Below are positions 28,404 to 36,826 of a stretch of DNA of 64,000 bases, in pieces (the first letter of the stretch is position 1; each line of letters starts with the position of its first letter). The notes under the pieces are model-generated. The model saw only the letters and a list, made by a program, of their open reading frames with translations. It was not told where the DNA came from and ran no database searches. Made by a program: the position numbers and the translations under genes. Source of the stretch: Mesorhizobium zhangyense (GTDB lineage: Bacteria; Pseudomonadota; Alphaproteobacteria; Rhizobiales; Rhizobiaceae); NCBI RefSeq assembly GCF_011045115.1, contig NZ_JAAKZG010000014.1:97878-161877 (forward strand), given 5' to 3'.

Positions 28404-29510
28404 TTACTGGACGTTGGCGCCGACGACCGCGTCCCAGCTCTTGGTGATGGCTTCCTTGGAGGCAGCCTGCTCGTCGAGCGTCGGGAAGACGGCGGCTTCA
28501 TAGGCGGCTGCCGGCGGCAGCTTGTCGAGCAGGTCCTTCGGGATCGCGCCCTTCTTGGCGAGATCGTTGAAGCGGATCGGGTGGCAATAGCCCTTGAGCC
28601 AGCCGAGCTGACCTTCGTCGGAATAGAGATACTCCATCCACAGCTTGGCGGCGTTCGGATGCGGCGCATAGGCGCTGATCGCCTGGACATAGACGCCGGC
28701 GACGACGCCGGTCTTCGGCACGATGACTTCGACCGGCGGATTGCCGTTCAGCGTGTCGCGGCCCGCAAGGGCGTTGTAGTCCCAGGTGATGAGGATCGGG
28801 GTCTGGCCCTGCGCGAGCGTGGCCGACTTGCCGATGACCGGCACGAAATTGCCCTTGGCGTTGAGTTCCTTGAAGAACTCGAGGCCTGCTTCGCCAGCCT
28901 TGGCACCGGCTTCCGCACCCTTGGACAGGCCGGCGGCATAAACGCCCTGGATGGCCTGGTTGGAGGCGCGCGGATCACCCGCTAGGGCGACCGAGTTGGC
29001 GAATTCCGGCTTCAGGAGATCGGCCCAGTCGGCCGGGGCTTCCTTGACCAGATCCTTGTTCACCTCGAAGGCGAGCACGCCGTAGTAATCGCCGTACCAG
29101 TAGCCTTCGGCATCCTTGGCGCTGTCGGGGATCGAATCCCAGGTCGAGACCTTGTAGGGCTGGATCAGGCCATCGGCCTTGGCCTGCGGGCCATAGGAGA
29201 GGCCGACGTCGATGACGTCAGGCGCCTGCGGGCCCTTGTTGTCCTTGTTGGCCTTGATTGCCTCGACTTCGTCGCTGGAGCCGGCGTCGGGGTTGAGTTC
29301 GTTGACGGTGATTTCCGGATATTTCGCCTTGAAGCCGGCAATGACGGCGCCATAGCCGCACCAGTCATGCGGCAGCGCGATCGTGGTAAGCTGGCCTTCC
29401 TTCTTGGCCGCGGCGACCAGCTCGTCCATCGACTGTGCCGAGGCGATTGCCGACGTCACCATCAGTGACGCTGCGGTAAGGGAAAGCACTTTTCCCGTGA
29501 AACTGAACAT
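28404..29510 (-). CDS. ABC transporter periplasmic substrate-binding protein
   Basis: The product is 368 aa. A signal peptide (about 1-25, ending IASAQS) is followed by a type II periplasmic-binding fold. ELVAAAKKEGQLTTIALPHDWCGYG, APDVIDVGLSYGPQAKADG and WDYNALAGRDTLNG place it in the Fe3+/polyamine/2-aminoethylphosphonate-binding superfamily (AfuA/PotD/PhnS). No iron-binding tandem Tyr pair is obvious, so a small organic cation is favoured. It starts the importer operon. Proximity to the alcohol and aldehyde dehydrogenases and GS-like ligase suggests it imports the substrate of that pathway, which is inference. Confidence 0.9.
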   Translation of the reverse strand: MFSFTGKVLSLTAASLMVTSAIASAQSMDELVAAAKKEGQLTTIALPHDWCGYGAVIAGFKAKYPEITVNELNPDAGSSDEVEAIKANKDNKGPQAPDVIDVGLSYGPQAKADGLIQPYKVSTWDSIPDSAKDAEGYWYGDYYGVLAFEVNKDLVKEAPADWADLLKPEFANSVALAGDPRASNQAIQGVYAAGLSKGAEAGAKAGEAGLEFFKELNAKGNFVPVIGKSATLAQGQTPILITWDYNALAGRDTLNGNPPVEVIVPKTGVVAGVYVQAISAYAPHPNAAKLWMEYLYSDEGQLGWLKGYCHPIRFNDLAKKGAIPKDLLDKLPPAAAYEAAVFPTLDEQAASKEAITKSWDAVVGANVQ

Positions 29511-29785
29511 GTGTTCTCTCCGTTGAACTGACGCCCAAGCGCGCCTGTGATGCGGTTACCGATACTCGATGACAGTCGTGTGAAAAGTAATGCCTCCCGA
29601 CCCGTCCGCGATCTAAAAATCTAACTACTTTTACAAAGGGCTGGCAATCGCCGGCGTTCGTTTTCCGGCTAATGATTTCGATTGGTGTTTCCCCGTCTTT
29701 CGTTCTCCTTTCCTTATTCGACAAAGGCTGTTCCAGCCCCGCCCTGTCATGTCGCAAGATGATAGGGCGAGGCCGGGAATGCCTT

Positions 29786-30958
29786 TCAGAGCGTGCCTTC
29801 GATGGCGCTTTCGAGCAGCGCCAGTGCTGCCTTCTTCGTCAGCTTGACCGGGTTGCCGCCGGCGGTCGGATCGACGATCGCCATGTCGGCGATCAGGGTC
29901 TTGTGCTTCTTGTCCATGTCCAGCCCCTTGATGAGGCCCGGCAGCGTGTTCGGGACCTTCAGTTCCTTGCGCAGCTTGATGACGGCTTTGGCGAAGCCAT
30001 CGAAGCCGCCCTTGATGCCGCAATAGGCGGAAAGGCGCGCGATCTTCTCCTCGATCGCATCGCGGTTGAAGGCGAGCACATAGGGCATGAAGACAGCGTT
30101 AGTCATGCCGTGATGGGTGTCGTAGAGCGCGCCGACCGGATGCGACAGCGAATGGATGGCGCCGAGGCCCTTCTGGAAAGCGGCAGCACCCATGGCGGCG
30201 GCGCTCATCATATGGGCGCGCGCTGTGAGATCCTTTCCATTGGCAAAGGCTTTCGGCAGGTTCTCGAAGACGAGCCGGATGCCCTCGACGGCGATGCCGT
30301 CGGCCATCGGGTGATAGCCCGGCGCGCAATAGGCTTCGAGGCAATGTGCGAGCGCGTCCATGCCGGTGCCGGCGGTGATGAAGGGCGGCATACCGACCGT
30401 CAGTTCGGGATCGGCAATCACGATCTCCGGCAGCAGCTTCGGATGGAAGATGACCTTCTTGGTGTGGGTCGCCTCATTGGTGACCACAGCGGCGCGGCCG
30501 ACCTCCGAACCGGTGCCGGCAGTGGTGGGCACGGCGATGATCGGCGCGATCGTGTCGGAATTCGCCCGCGTCCACCAGTCGCCGATGTCTTCGAAATCCC
30601 AGACCGGGCGTGTCTGGCCGGCCTGGAAGGCGATCAGCTTGCCGAGGTCGAGGCCCGAGCCGCCGCCGAAGGCGATGACGCCGTCATGCTTGCCCTTCTT
30701 GAACACGGCGATGCCGGCGGTGAGGTTCGATTCCACCGGGTTCGGCTTGACGTCGGAGAAGACGCCATAGGGGATTTTAGCATCGTCAAGCAGCTTCAGC
30801 GTCTTGGCCACGACCGGCAGCTTGGCCAGCCCCGGATCGGTGACGAAGAGCGGCCGCTTGATGCCGGTCGCAGCCAGCACCTCCGGCAGCTCCGAGATGC
30901 GCCCTGCGCCAAAGCGGACGACGGTGGGGTAGTTCCATTTGGAGATGAGTTTGGACAT
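29786..30958 (-). CDS. Iron-containing (group III) alcohol dehydrogenase
   Basis: The product is 390 aa. The NAD-binding GGGSGLD motif is near residues 98-104 and the metal site is complete by alignment with FucO: Asp201 and His205 in GTGMDALAH, His269 in AIHSLSH and His283 in DTHHGMTNA. The family oxidises or reduces primary alcohols with NAD(P)H, including 1,3-propanediol, lactaldehyde and ethanol. In this cluster the likely job is to oxidise the hydroxyl of a glutamylated amino alcohol to an aldehyde, for the neighbouring aldehyde dehydrogenase. That role is inference from context. Confidence 0.93.
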   Translation of the reverse strand: MSKLISKWNYPTVVRFGAGRISELPEVLAATGIKRPLFVTDPGLAKLPVVAKTLKLLDDAKIPYGVFSDVKPNPVESNLTAGIAVFKKGKHDGVIAFGGGSGLDLGKLIAFQAGQTRPVWDFEDIGDWWTRANSDTIAPIIAVPTTAGTGSEVGRAAVVTNEATHTKKVIFHPKLLPEIVIADPELTVGMPPFITAGTGMDALAHCLEAYCAPGYHPMADGIAVEGIRLVFENLPKAFANGKDLTARAHMMSAAAMGAAAFQKGLGAIHSLSHPVGALYDTHHGMTNAVFMPYVLAFNRDAIEEKIARLSAYCGIKGGFDGFAKAVIKLRKELKVPNTLPGLIKGLDMDKKHKTLIADMAIVDPTAGGNPVKLTKKAALALLESAIEGTL

Positions 30959-31010
30959 GGAAGGGTCTTTCGAAAACGAGAACTTGTTGTAGTGCTGCGG
31001 AAAACGACGG

Positions 31011-31052
31011 CGTCATCCCGGAAACCGGAGCAAAGCGAAGGTTATCCGGGAT
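31011..31052 (-). repeat. Dispersed 40-bp repeat, copy B (inverted)
   Basis: Reverse orientation of the copy A/C unit, just upstream of the alcohol dehydrogenase gene. With copy C it forms an inverted pair 98 bp apart, filling most of the gap between the alcohol and aldehyde dehydrogenase genes. Confidence 0.8.
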
Positions 31053-31150
31053 CTATTGAGCAGCACGGCCGGTCTGCGGATACGTGCAACGCTTCTGACA
31101 GACGCAATATTAAGGACCGGGCCGCGCTCGTCGATTTTCGGGCCAATGGG

Positions 31151-31196
31151 TCCCGGATAACCTTCGCTTCGCTTCGCTCCGGTTTCCGGGATGACG
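31151..31196 (+). repeat. Dispersed 40-bp repeat, copy C
   Basis: Same unit as copy A with a short internal expansion (CGCTTCGCTTCG). The sequence to its left (about 31100-31150) is a diverged relative of the left flank of copy A, so the true repeat unit is about 100 bp. Confidence 0.8.
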
Positions 31197-31228
31197 CTCC
31201 TCAACAACATTGCGGCTCATCTTGACCT

Positions 31229-32617
31229 CTAAATCTGTTCACGCAGATGATAGCTCTTCGGCCTGGTCAGGTTGTCGTAGCCGATCTGCGACAGGCCGGC
31301 GCCCTTGCCGGTGTCCTTGACGCCGGTCCAGACGAGCGCCGGGTCGAGATAGTCGCAGCGGTTCATGAACACGGTGCCGGTCTGGACCCGGTCGCCGATG
31401 GCGATGGCGCGGTCGGTGTCGGCGGTCCAGATCGAGGCGGTGAGGCCGTAGGGGCTGTCGTTCATCAGCGCGATGGCGTCCTCGTCGCCGCGCACCTTCA
31501 TGATGCCGACGATAGGCCCAAAGCTTTCCTCGCGCATGACACTCATCTGGTGGTCGACATTGGTCAGCACTTCCGGCGCCAGATAGGGCGAGCCGGCCTT
31601 GTCCTGATCGACCTTCATGTTGATATGCGCGGTGGCACCCTTGCGCAGGGCTTCCGCCTTCTGCTCGCGAATGAAGTCGGCAAAGCGTGCCTGCGCCATC
31701 GGCCCCATGGTGGTAGCCTGCTCCAGCGGATTGCCGACGACGTAGTTCTTGGTCTCGGCGATGAAGCCCTCGACGAAATCGTCATAGACCTTCTCGTGGA
31801 CGTAGACGCGCTCGATGCCGCAGCAGCACTGGCCGGAATTGTAGAAGGCGCCGTCGACCAGATTGGCGATGGCGTGGTCGAGCTTAGCATCGGGCAGCAC
31901 ATAGGCCGGGTCCTTGCCGCCGAGTTCGAGGCCGAGCGTCATGAAGGTGCCGGCCGCAGCCTTCTCGATTGCCTTGCCGCCGGCAACCGAGCCAGTGAAA
32001 TTGACATGGTCGATCTTGCCGGAGCCGAGCAGCTTCTCGGTCTGGGCGTGGTTGAGCACGATGTTCTGGAACACGCCCTTGGGCAGGCCGGCCTTCTCAA
32101 AAGCCTGGGCGAAGCGTTCGCCGACAAGGATCGTCTGGGCGGCGTGCTTGAGGATCACGGTGGAGCCGGCCATCAGCGCCGGGACGATGGTGTTGACCGC
32201 CGTGAGATAGGGATAGTTCCACGGCGCAACGACCATGACGACGCCGAGCGGCTCCTTCTTCACATAGCGGCGGAAACCATCCTTCGGATTGGAGGCCATC
32301 ACCGGCTTCAAAGCCTGCTCGGCGATCTCGACCATGTAGTTGGTGCGTTCCCTGACGCCGCCGAACTCGCCGCCATAGCGCACGGGACGCCCCATCTGCC
32401 AGGCGATCTCCGGCACGATCTCGTCGCTCATGGCGACCAGCGCCTCGAGCATGGCCAGCATATACTTGCCGCGCTCGGCGATCGAAGTCTGCGCCCAGTC
32501 GACCTGCGCGGCACGTGCGCGTTCGACGGCAGCATTGACGGCCTGATCGGTCGCGATGGGCCGCTCGACATAGATCGAGCCATCGATGGGGGATATGAGT
32601 TTGACCGTCTCGGTCAT
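31229..32617 (-). CDS. NAD(P)-dependent aldehyde dehydrogenase
   Basis: The product is 462 aa with the complete ALDH active site: Asn134 in APWNYP, Glu231 in LELGGKDP and the catalytic Cys265 within NSGQCCCG. It resembles succinate-semialdehyde or gamma-glutamyl-aldehyde type dehydrogenases. Placed between an iron alcohol dehydrogenase and a GS-like ligase, it should oxidise the aldehyde product to a carboxylate. An extra cysteine on each side of Cys265 is unusual but not disabling. The gap to the downstream alcohol dehydrogenase holds a repeat pair. Confidence 0.94.
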   Translation of the reverse strand: MTETVKLISPIDGSIYVERPIATDQAVNAAVERARAAQVDWAQTSIAERGKYMLAMLEALVAMSDEIVPEIAWQMGRPVRYGGEFGGVRERTNYMVEIAEQALKPVMASNPKDGFRRYVKKEPLGVVMVVAPWNYPYLTAVNTIVPALMAGSTVILKHAAQTILVGERFAQAFEKAGLPKGVFQNIVLNHAQTEKLLGSGKIDHVNFTGSVAGGKAIEKAAAGTFMTLGLELGGKDPAYVLPDAKLDHAIANLVDGAFYNSGQCCCGIERVYVHEKVYDDFVEGFIAETKNYVVGNPLEQATTMGPMAQARFADFIREQKAEALRKGATAHINMKVDQDKAGSPYLAPEVLTNVDHQMSVMREESFGPIVGIMKVRGDEDAIALMNDSPYGLTASIWTADTDRAIAIGDRVQTGTVFMNRCDYLDPALVWTGVKDTGKGAGLSQIGYDNLTRPKSYHLREQI

Positions 32618-32652
32618 GATGTCAGTCCTTTTTCAAAATAACATTCGAGGTC

Positions 32653-32722
32653 GCGTCGCCCCTCACCCTCCCTCTCCCCGTAAACGGGGAGAGGGTGCCG
32701 GCAGGCGGATGAGGGGCGACGC
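32653..32722. repeat. Palindromic RIME-like intergenic repeat
   Basis: Nested inverted repeats: outer arms GCGTCGCCCCTCA (32653-32665) and TGAGGGGCGACGC (32710-32722), inner arms CCTCTCCCCGT (32671-32681) and ACGGGGAGAGG (32684-32694). This is the common rhizobial intergenic palindrome type. It sits between the GS-like and aldehyde dehydrogenase genes and may trim or attenuate the transcript. Confidence 0.85.
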
Positions 32723-32740
32723 AAACGTTGCGGTCGAGCC

Positions 32741-34111
32741 TTAATACCGCTCAAATCCCCTGTGCAGCTCCCAGTCGGTGATGCGGCGGTCATATTCCAT
32801 CTGTTCCCAGCGGGCGGTGTGGACGTAGTGCTCGACCACTTCCTCGCCCAGCGCCGTCTTCAGCATCTTCGATTTCGCCAGCGTCTCGGTCGCTTCACGC
32901 AAGGTCTTGGGAATCTCGGGAAGGCGCGAGGCCTGATAGGCGTCGCCGACGAAAGGTTTCTGCAGTTCCAGCTTCTCGTCGATCCCAGCAAGGCCCGCCG
33001 CGATCAACGCGGCAAAGGCGAGGTAGGGGTTGAGGTCGGCGCCGCCGATGCGGCACTCCATACGGATGCCCTTGGTGCCCTCGCCGCAAAGACGGAAGCC
33101 GGCGGTGCGGTTGTCCTCACTCCACATGATCTTGGTCGGCGCGAATGTGCCAGCCTGGAAGCGCTTGTAGGAGTTGATGTAGGGCGCCAGGAACCAGGTG
33201 AATTCCTTGGCATATTTGAGCTGGCCGGCGGCCCATTGCTGGCCGAGCTTGGAAAGCGTCCAGTCGGCGTTTTTATCGTAGAACAGCGGCGTCTTGCCGT
33301 CCTCGCTCCACAGCGAATTGTGGATGTGGCTGGAATTGCCGGCGAGGCCGTAATTGTACTTCGCCATGAAGGAGATGGACTTGCCCATGCTCTCGGCGAT
33401 TTCCTTGGCGCCGTTCTTCAGGATGACATGGCGGTCGGCCATTTCGAGAACTTCCGCATAGCGGACGTTGATCTCTTCCTGGCCCGGACCCCATTCGCCC
33501 TTGGAGTTCTCGATCGGGATGCCGGCGGCTTCCATGTCGTTGCGCAGCCGGCGCATCACGCCCTCTTCCTTGGTGGTGATGCCAATCAGATAGTCGCCGA
33601 TATAGGGCGAGGCGGTTTCGAGGTTCTGCCAGTGCTTGGCGCGGGCAGAATCGTAGGTCTCGTTGAAGAGATAGAATTCGAGCTCGGAGGCGAAATAGGC
33701 GAGATAGCCCCGCTCCTTCAGCCGGGCGACCTGCTTGCGCAGGATGGCGCGCGGCGAATGCGGAAGATCGCCATGGGTGTGATGGTCGAGCACGTCGCAC
33801 AGGACCAGTGCTGTCTTTTCCAGCCACGGCACACGGCGCAGCGTGGAAAGGTCGGGCTTCATGACGAAGTCGCCATAGCCCTTCGACCAGCTTGCCGCCT
33901 TGTAGCCCGGCACCGGCTCCATATCGATGTCGTTCGCCAGCAGATAGTTGCAGCCATGCGTCTCGTCATAGGCGGATTCGACGAAGTATTTCGCCAGGAA
34001 CCGCTTGCCGACGAGACGGCCCTGCATGTCGACTGAACATGCGAGAACCGTATCGATCTCGTCGCCTGCCACTGCTTTCTTCAACTGATCGAACGAGAAA
34101 CTTACGGCCAT
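32741..34111 (-). CDS. Glutamine-synthetase-family gamma-glutamyl ligase
   Basis: The product is 456 aa, with the GS beta-grasp (about 1-115) and catalytic domain. Landmarks are ELEFYLFNETYD, EWGPGQEEINVRYAEVLEMAD, GNSSHIHNSLW, APYINSYKRFQAGTFAP and RIGGADLNPYLAFAALI. These match GlnA-like/PuuA-type ligases that join glutamate to an amine using ATP, rather than true GlnA, and no adenylylation Tyr region is evident. Amines used by characterised relatives include putrescine (PuuA), isopropylamine (IpuC) and ethanolamine (GlnA4). Neighbouring alcohol and aldehyde dehydrogenases and a permease favour an amino alcohol. Confidence 0.9.
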   Translation of the reverse strand: MAVSFSFDQLKKAVAGDEIDTVLACSVDMQGRLVGKRFLAKYFVESAYDETHGCNYLLANDIDMEPVPGYKAASWSKGYGDFVMKPDLSTLRRVPWLEKTALVLCDVLDHHTHGDLPHSPRAILRKQVARLKERGYLAYFASELEFYLFNETYDSARAKHWQNLETASPYIGDYLIGITTKEEGVMRRLRNDMEAAGIPIENSKGEWGPGQEEINVRYAEVLEMADRHVILKNGAKEIAESMGKSISFMAKYNYGLAGNSSHIHNSLWSEDGKTPLFYDKNADWTLSKLGQQWAAGQLKYAKEFTWFLAPYINSYKRFQAGTFAPTKIMWSEDNRTAGFRLCGEGTKGIRMECRIGGADLNPYLAFAALIAAGLAGIDEKLELQKPFVGDAYQASRLPEIPKTLREATETLAKSKMLKTALGEEVVEHYVHTARWEQMEYDRRITDWELHRGFERY

Positions 34112-34210
34112 TCTTTTCCTACTCCGGGTGGTGAATTCTCAGCAATGAGGTTGAGGATATAGACGAACCGTGGCCGGCGTGACGCCGGCCACGGCAGGAT
34201 GAACAATGGC

Positions 34211-35770
34211 TCAGCGCCCGGTTTCGCCGACCGCGCGCTCGGCGGCAGCGATTTCGGCGGCGCGCTTTGCAACCTGATCACCGATCGGCGGACCCTGGAA
34301 CCGGCCGCGCTCGAAGCCGAACCAGACAATGCCGGTGACGATCAGGAAGCCGACGGTGATGTACAGCGCCCAGTCATTCGGCGGCTGGATGCCGAGGATG
34401 AAGATCAGGATCATGGCGATGATCGACAGCACGGCAAAGAGCTTGAAGGTGCCTTCGCCGAGATTGAACGGACCCATCTTGTCCCACTTCGACGTTCCCC
34501 ACGCGAACAGCCCGAGGGCAATTGGAATGGTGAAGGAGAAGAACAGGAAGATGACCGTGCAGGCGACGACGATGGTGTAGACGGGCGTCTCGCCGATCGA
34601 GACCAGCGACGAACCCCAGACGAACAGCACCGCAAGGACCGACCCGGTCCAGATTGCCGCCACCGGCGTGCGATAGGTCGGGCTGACCTTGGCCAGCGCC
34701 TTCGAACCGGGCAGGCCGCCGTCACGCGAGAAGGCGAAGATCATGCGCGACACCGACGTCACCGTCGCCAGGCCGCACAGCCACTGGCTGACGAAGATGG
34801 CGAAGTAGAGGATGTCCTTCACGACCGGATGGACCTGCGTGTCCATGGCCCAGAAGAAGACGTTCCAGCCCTGCTTTGCCGCTTCGTCCATGCTTGGCAG
34901 CATGAGCACGAAGGCGCACAGCATGATGTAGCCGAACAGAGCCGACCACAGCACCGAACCGATCATCGCCCGCGGCACCGAGTGCGCCGCCTTCAGCGTT
35001 TCTTCCGAGGTATGGGCCGATGCGTCATAGCCGGTGATCGTGTAGATCGGCAGGAGCAGGCCAAGCAGGAACACCCACATCGACGAGTTTGCCGGCCAGA
35101 CATTGCCACCCGCCTCGCCCGAATAATTGGCGAAGGTGAAGAGGCGGCCGATCTCGTAGCTGTCGGCCGCAGCCAGGCAGACGAGCGCCAGCACGATCGC
35201 GGTCGCGAAGATGAGGTAGCCGGAGAAGTCGGTGAGCTTGGCGGTGAGGCCGATGCCCATATGGTTCACCAGCGCCTGCAGCCCGGTGATGATCGCGAGG
35301 AAGATGATCCGGGTCGTAGTCGTGTCCTCGAGCCCGAGATAGGTCGTGCCGAAGGCGCCCATGAAGAAGTAGTAGGTGCCGACATTGATGGCGCCGAGAA
35401 CGGTGACGAGGCCGAGCAGGTTGAACCAGGCGGTCAGCCAGCCGGTGAACTTGTTGCCGAGGATCGAACCCCAGTGATAGAGGCCGCCCGCCGTCGGATA
35501 GGCCGAGCTGATCTGCGCCATGGCGACAGCGAAGACGAGTGATACGAAGCAGCCGAGCGGCCAGCCGATGCCGATCGCGGCACCGCCCGCTCCCGATGTC
35601 GCCTGTGCCAGCGAGTTGATGCCGCCGGAAAGGATGCAGATGATGGAAAAGGAAACCGCGAAATTGGAGAACTGGCTCATTCTCCGTTCGAGTTCCTGGG
35701 CGTAGCCCATGCCGTGGAGGACCTTCATGTCCTCGCTTTTGTCATTTTCGGAGTAACCAGGCGCAGTCAT
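34211..35770 (-). CDS. APC-family amino acid/amine permease
   Basis: The product is 519 aa with about 12 membrane helices. The first helix region reads SFSIICILSGGINSLAQATSGAGGAAI and the eighth-ninth region VSRMIFAFSRDGGLPGSKALAKV, characteristic of the amino acid/choline transporter (ACT) subfamily of APC permeases related to yeast GABA and choline transporters. It probably imports the amine substrate of the pathway. The gene is 99 bp from the GS-like gene and 37 bp from the upstream FGase, all on one strand, consistent with one regulon. Confidence 0.9.
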   Translation of the reverse strand: MTAPGYSENDKSEDMKVLHGMGYAQELERRMSQFSNFAVSFSIICILSGGINSLAQATSGAGGAAIGIGWPLGCFVSLVFAVAMAQISSAYPTAGGLYHWGSILGNKFTGWLTAWFNLLGLVTVLGAINVGTYYFFMGAFGTTYLGLEDTTTTRIIFLAIITGLQALVNHMGIGLTAKLTDFSGYLIFATAIVLALVCLAAADSYEIGRLFTFANYSGEAGGNVWPANSSMWVFLLGLLLPIYTITGYDASAHTSEETLKAAHSVPRAMIGSVLWSALFGYIMLCAFVLMLPSMDEAAKQGWNVFFWAMDTQVHPVVKDILYFAIFVSQWLCGLATVTSVSRMIFAFSRDGGLPGSKALAKVSPTYRTPVAAIWTGSVLAVLFVWGSSLVSIGETPVYTIVVACTVIFLFFSFTIPIALGLFAWGTSKWDKMGPFNLGEGTFKLFAVLSIIAMILIFILGIQPPNDWALYITVGFLIVTGIVWFGFERGRFQGPPIGDQVAKRAAEIAAAERAVGETGR

Positions 35771-35789
35771 GTGAAAGTTCCCCTGTTTC

Positions 35790-35819
35790 AGCTAGACAAC
35801 TTTTTAGCTAGACGACTTT
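35790..35819. repeat. Tandem 14-bp direct repeat across the FGase stop codon
   Basis: AGCTAGACAACTTT (35790-35803) and AGCTAGACGACTTT (35806-35819). On the minus strand the C-terminal KVV codons plus stop are duplicated directly downstream, a small slippage duplication. Functional effect unlikely. Confidence 0.6.
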
Positions 35820-36641
35820 CTGATTTACCTTCTCGGCCACATGGCTTTTTCCCAGCCGTGCGGACGCCTTGGTCCCCATCCCTGGTTCCAAGCCGGCAAA
35901 GATGCCGGCCAGGAGATCCGCCCATTTGCATTGCCCGGTTTCATCCCGGATCTCATCGTTGCGGATTTCGATCATGGCGCAGGCAAGCCCGCGCGCGCGG
36001 CCATGCCGTTCCAGCGTGAAATAGACGCGGTCGGCCGGCGAATAGGGTTCGTTGACGCCGACGGTCATGCCGTCGACCGCCTTCAGCGCATCGATCATCG
36101 GTCCGGCCAGGCTGTCGTCCTCGTCGTGGATGATGCCGATGTGCCAGGGCCGCGAAACGCCCTTGTAGACCGGCGTGAAGGAATGGACGGAAACGAGCCG
36201 CGTCTCCATGCCCCTCACCAGCCGCTCGGCAATGACTTCCTCGATGGTGTCGTGGAAGGGCTGCCAGGACAGCGCGATGCGCTCCTGCCGCTGTTCTTCG
36301 CTCAGGTTTTCATTGCCCGGCACCACTGTTGTCTCGCTGACCGCTGAGATCAGGTCGGGGGCGTCGAGCGACCGGTTGCAGTCGATGACAAGCCGCGAAA
36401 CGCAGGATTCGACCAGCGTAGCGTCCAGCACTTCGGCCATGCGGCGAATGACCGGAAGCGCGCCGGGGTCCCAGGCGATGTGGCGCGAAAGCTCGGAGTT
36501 TTCGAGGCCGAGCGTGCCGAAACGAGCGGGAATGAAATTCGATGCGTGATCGCAGACCAGCAGATAGGGGCTGGCGCCATCCCGGCTGCTGACCCGGACG
36601 GCTTCATACGCCTCCTCTGCTGCGGAATACGCAGTCTCCAT
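35808..36641 (-). CDS. N-formylglutamate amidohydrolase family protein (second copy)
   Basis: The product is 277 aa from the ATG at 36641 (METAYSAAEEAYEAV), which has AAGAGA just upstream; the frame extends to 36704 without family sequence. Zinc-site motifs are LLVCDHASNFIP and VSVHSFTPVY, which differ from the first copy. This is the shorter FGase subgroup often found next to GS-like ligases and APC permeases. The enzyme may hydrolyse the gamma-glutamyl amide formed by the GS-like ligase or a related N-acyl glutamate. The stop is followed by a near-perfect tandem copy of its last codons. Confidence 0.85.
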   Translation of the reverse strand: METAYSAAEEAYEAVRVSSRDGASPYLLVCDHASNFIPARFGTLGLENSELSRHIAWDPGALPVIRRMAEVLDATLVESCVSRLVIDCNRSLDAPDLISAVSETTVVPGNENLSEEQRQERIALSWQPFHDTIEEVIAERLVRGMETRLVSVHSFTPVYKGVSRPWHIGIIHDEDDSLAGPMIDALKAVDGMTVGVNEPYSPADRVYFTLERHGRARGLACAMIEIRNDEIRDETGQCKWADLLAGIFAGLEPGMGTKASARLGKSHVAEKVNQKVV

Positions 36642-36704
36642 TCTCTTGCAGTCCCCTGAAAACGCCGTATCGTATGTTACGTATTTTGTTTCTTTGCGTC
36701 TCAA

Positions 36705-36716
36705 TGAATGATTTCA
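36705..36716. promoter_or_regulatory. Candidate operator in the FGase-rpiR divergent promoter
   Basis: TGAA-TGAT-TTCA forms an inverted repeat with 4-bp arms in an AT-rich stretch midway between the divergent FGase and RpiR-family genes. RpiR proteins often bind TGAA-N-TTCA-like sites, and an AT-rich TACG-containing tract lies nearby (36667-36690). The arms are short, so support is weak. Confidence 0.35.
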
Positions 36717-36790
36717 TACGCATTGCGAGACTTTGTCAAACGGCTTTGTGCAAGTGCCGGACGGCAGGGCGAAAAGGTTTGGGGACAAGC

Positions 36791-36810
36791 ATCCCGCCAA
36801 GTGGCGGGAT
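36791..36810 (+). repeat. Hairpin in the rpiR-family leader
   Basis: ATCCCGCC-AAGT-GGCGGGAT, a perfect 8-bp stem ending 16 bp before the ATG and just upstream of the ribosome site. No T-run. It may modulate translation or be neutral. Confidence 0.45.
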
Positions 36811-36826
36811 CGAAGCGGGAGTGGAA

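Noticed and set aside
28404..36641. Classical Puu putrescine pathway
   Set aside because: No gamma-glutamylputrescine oxidase or gamma-glutamyl-GABA hydrolase is present, and an alcohol dehydrogenase is.
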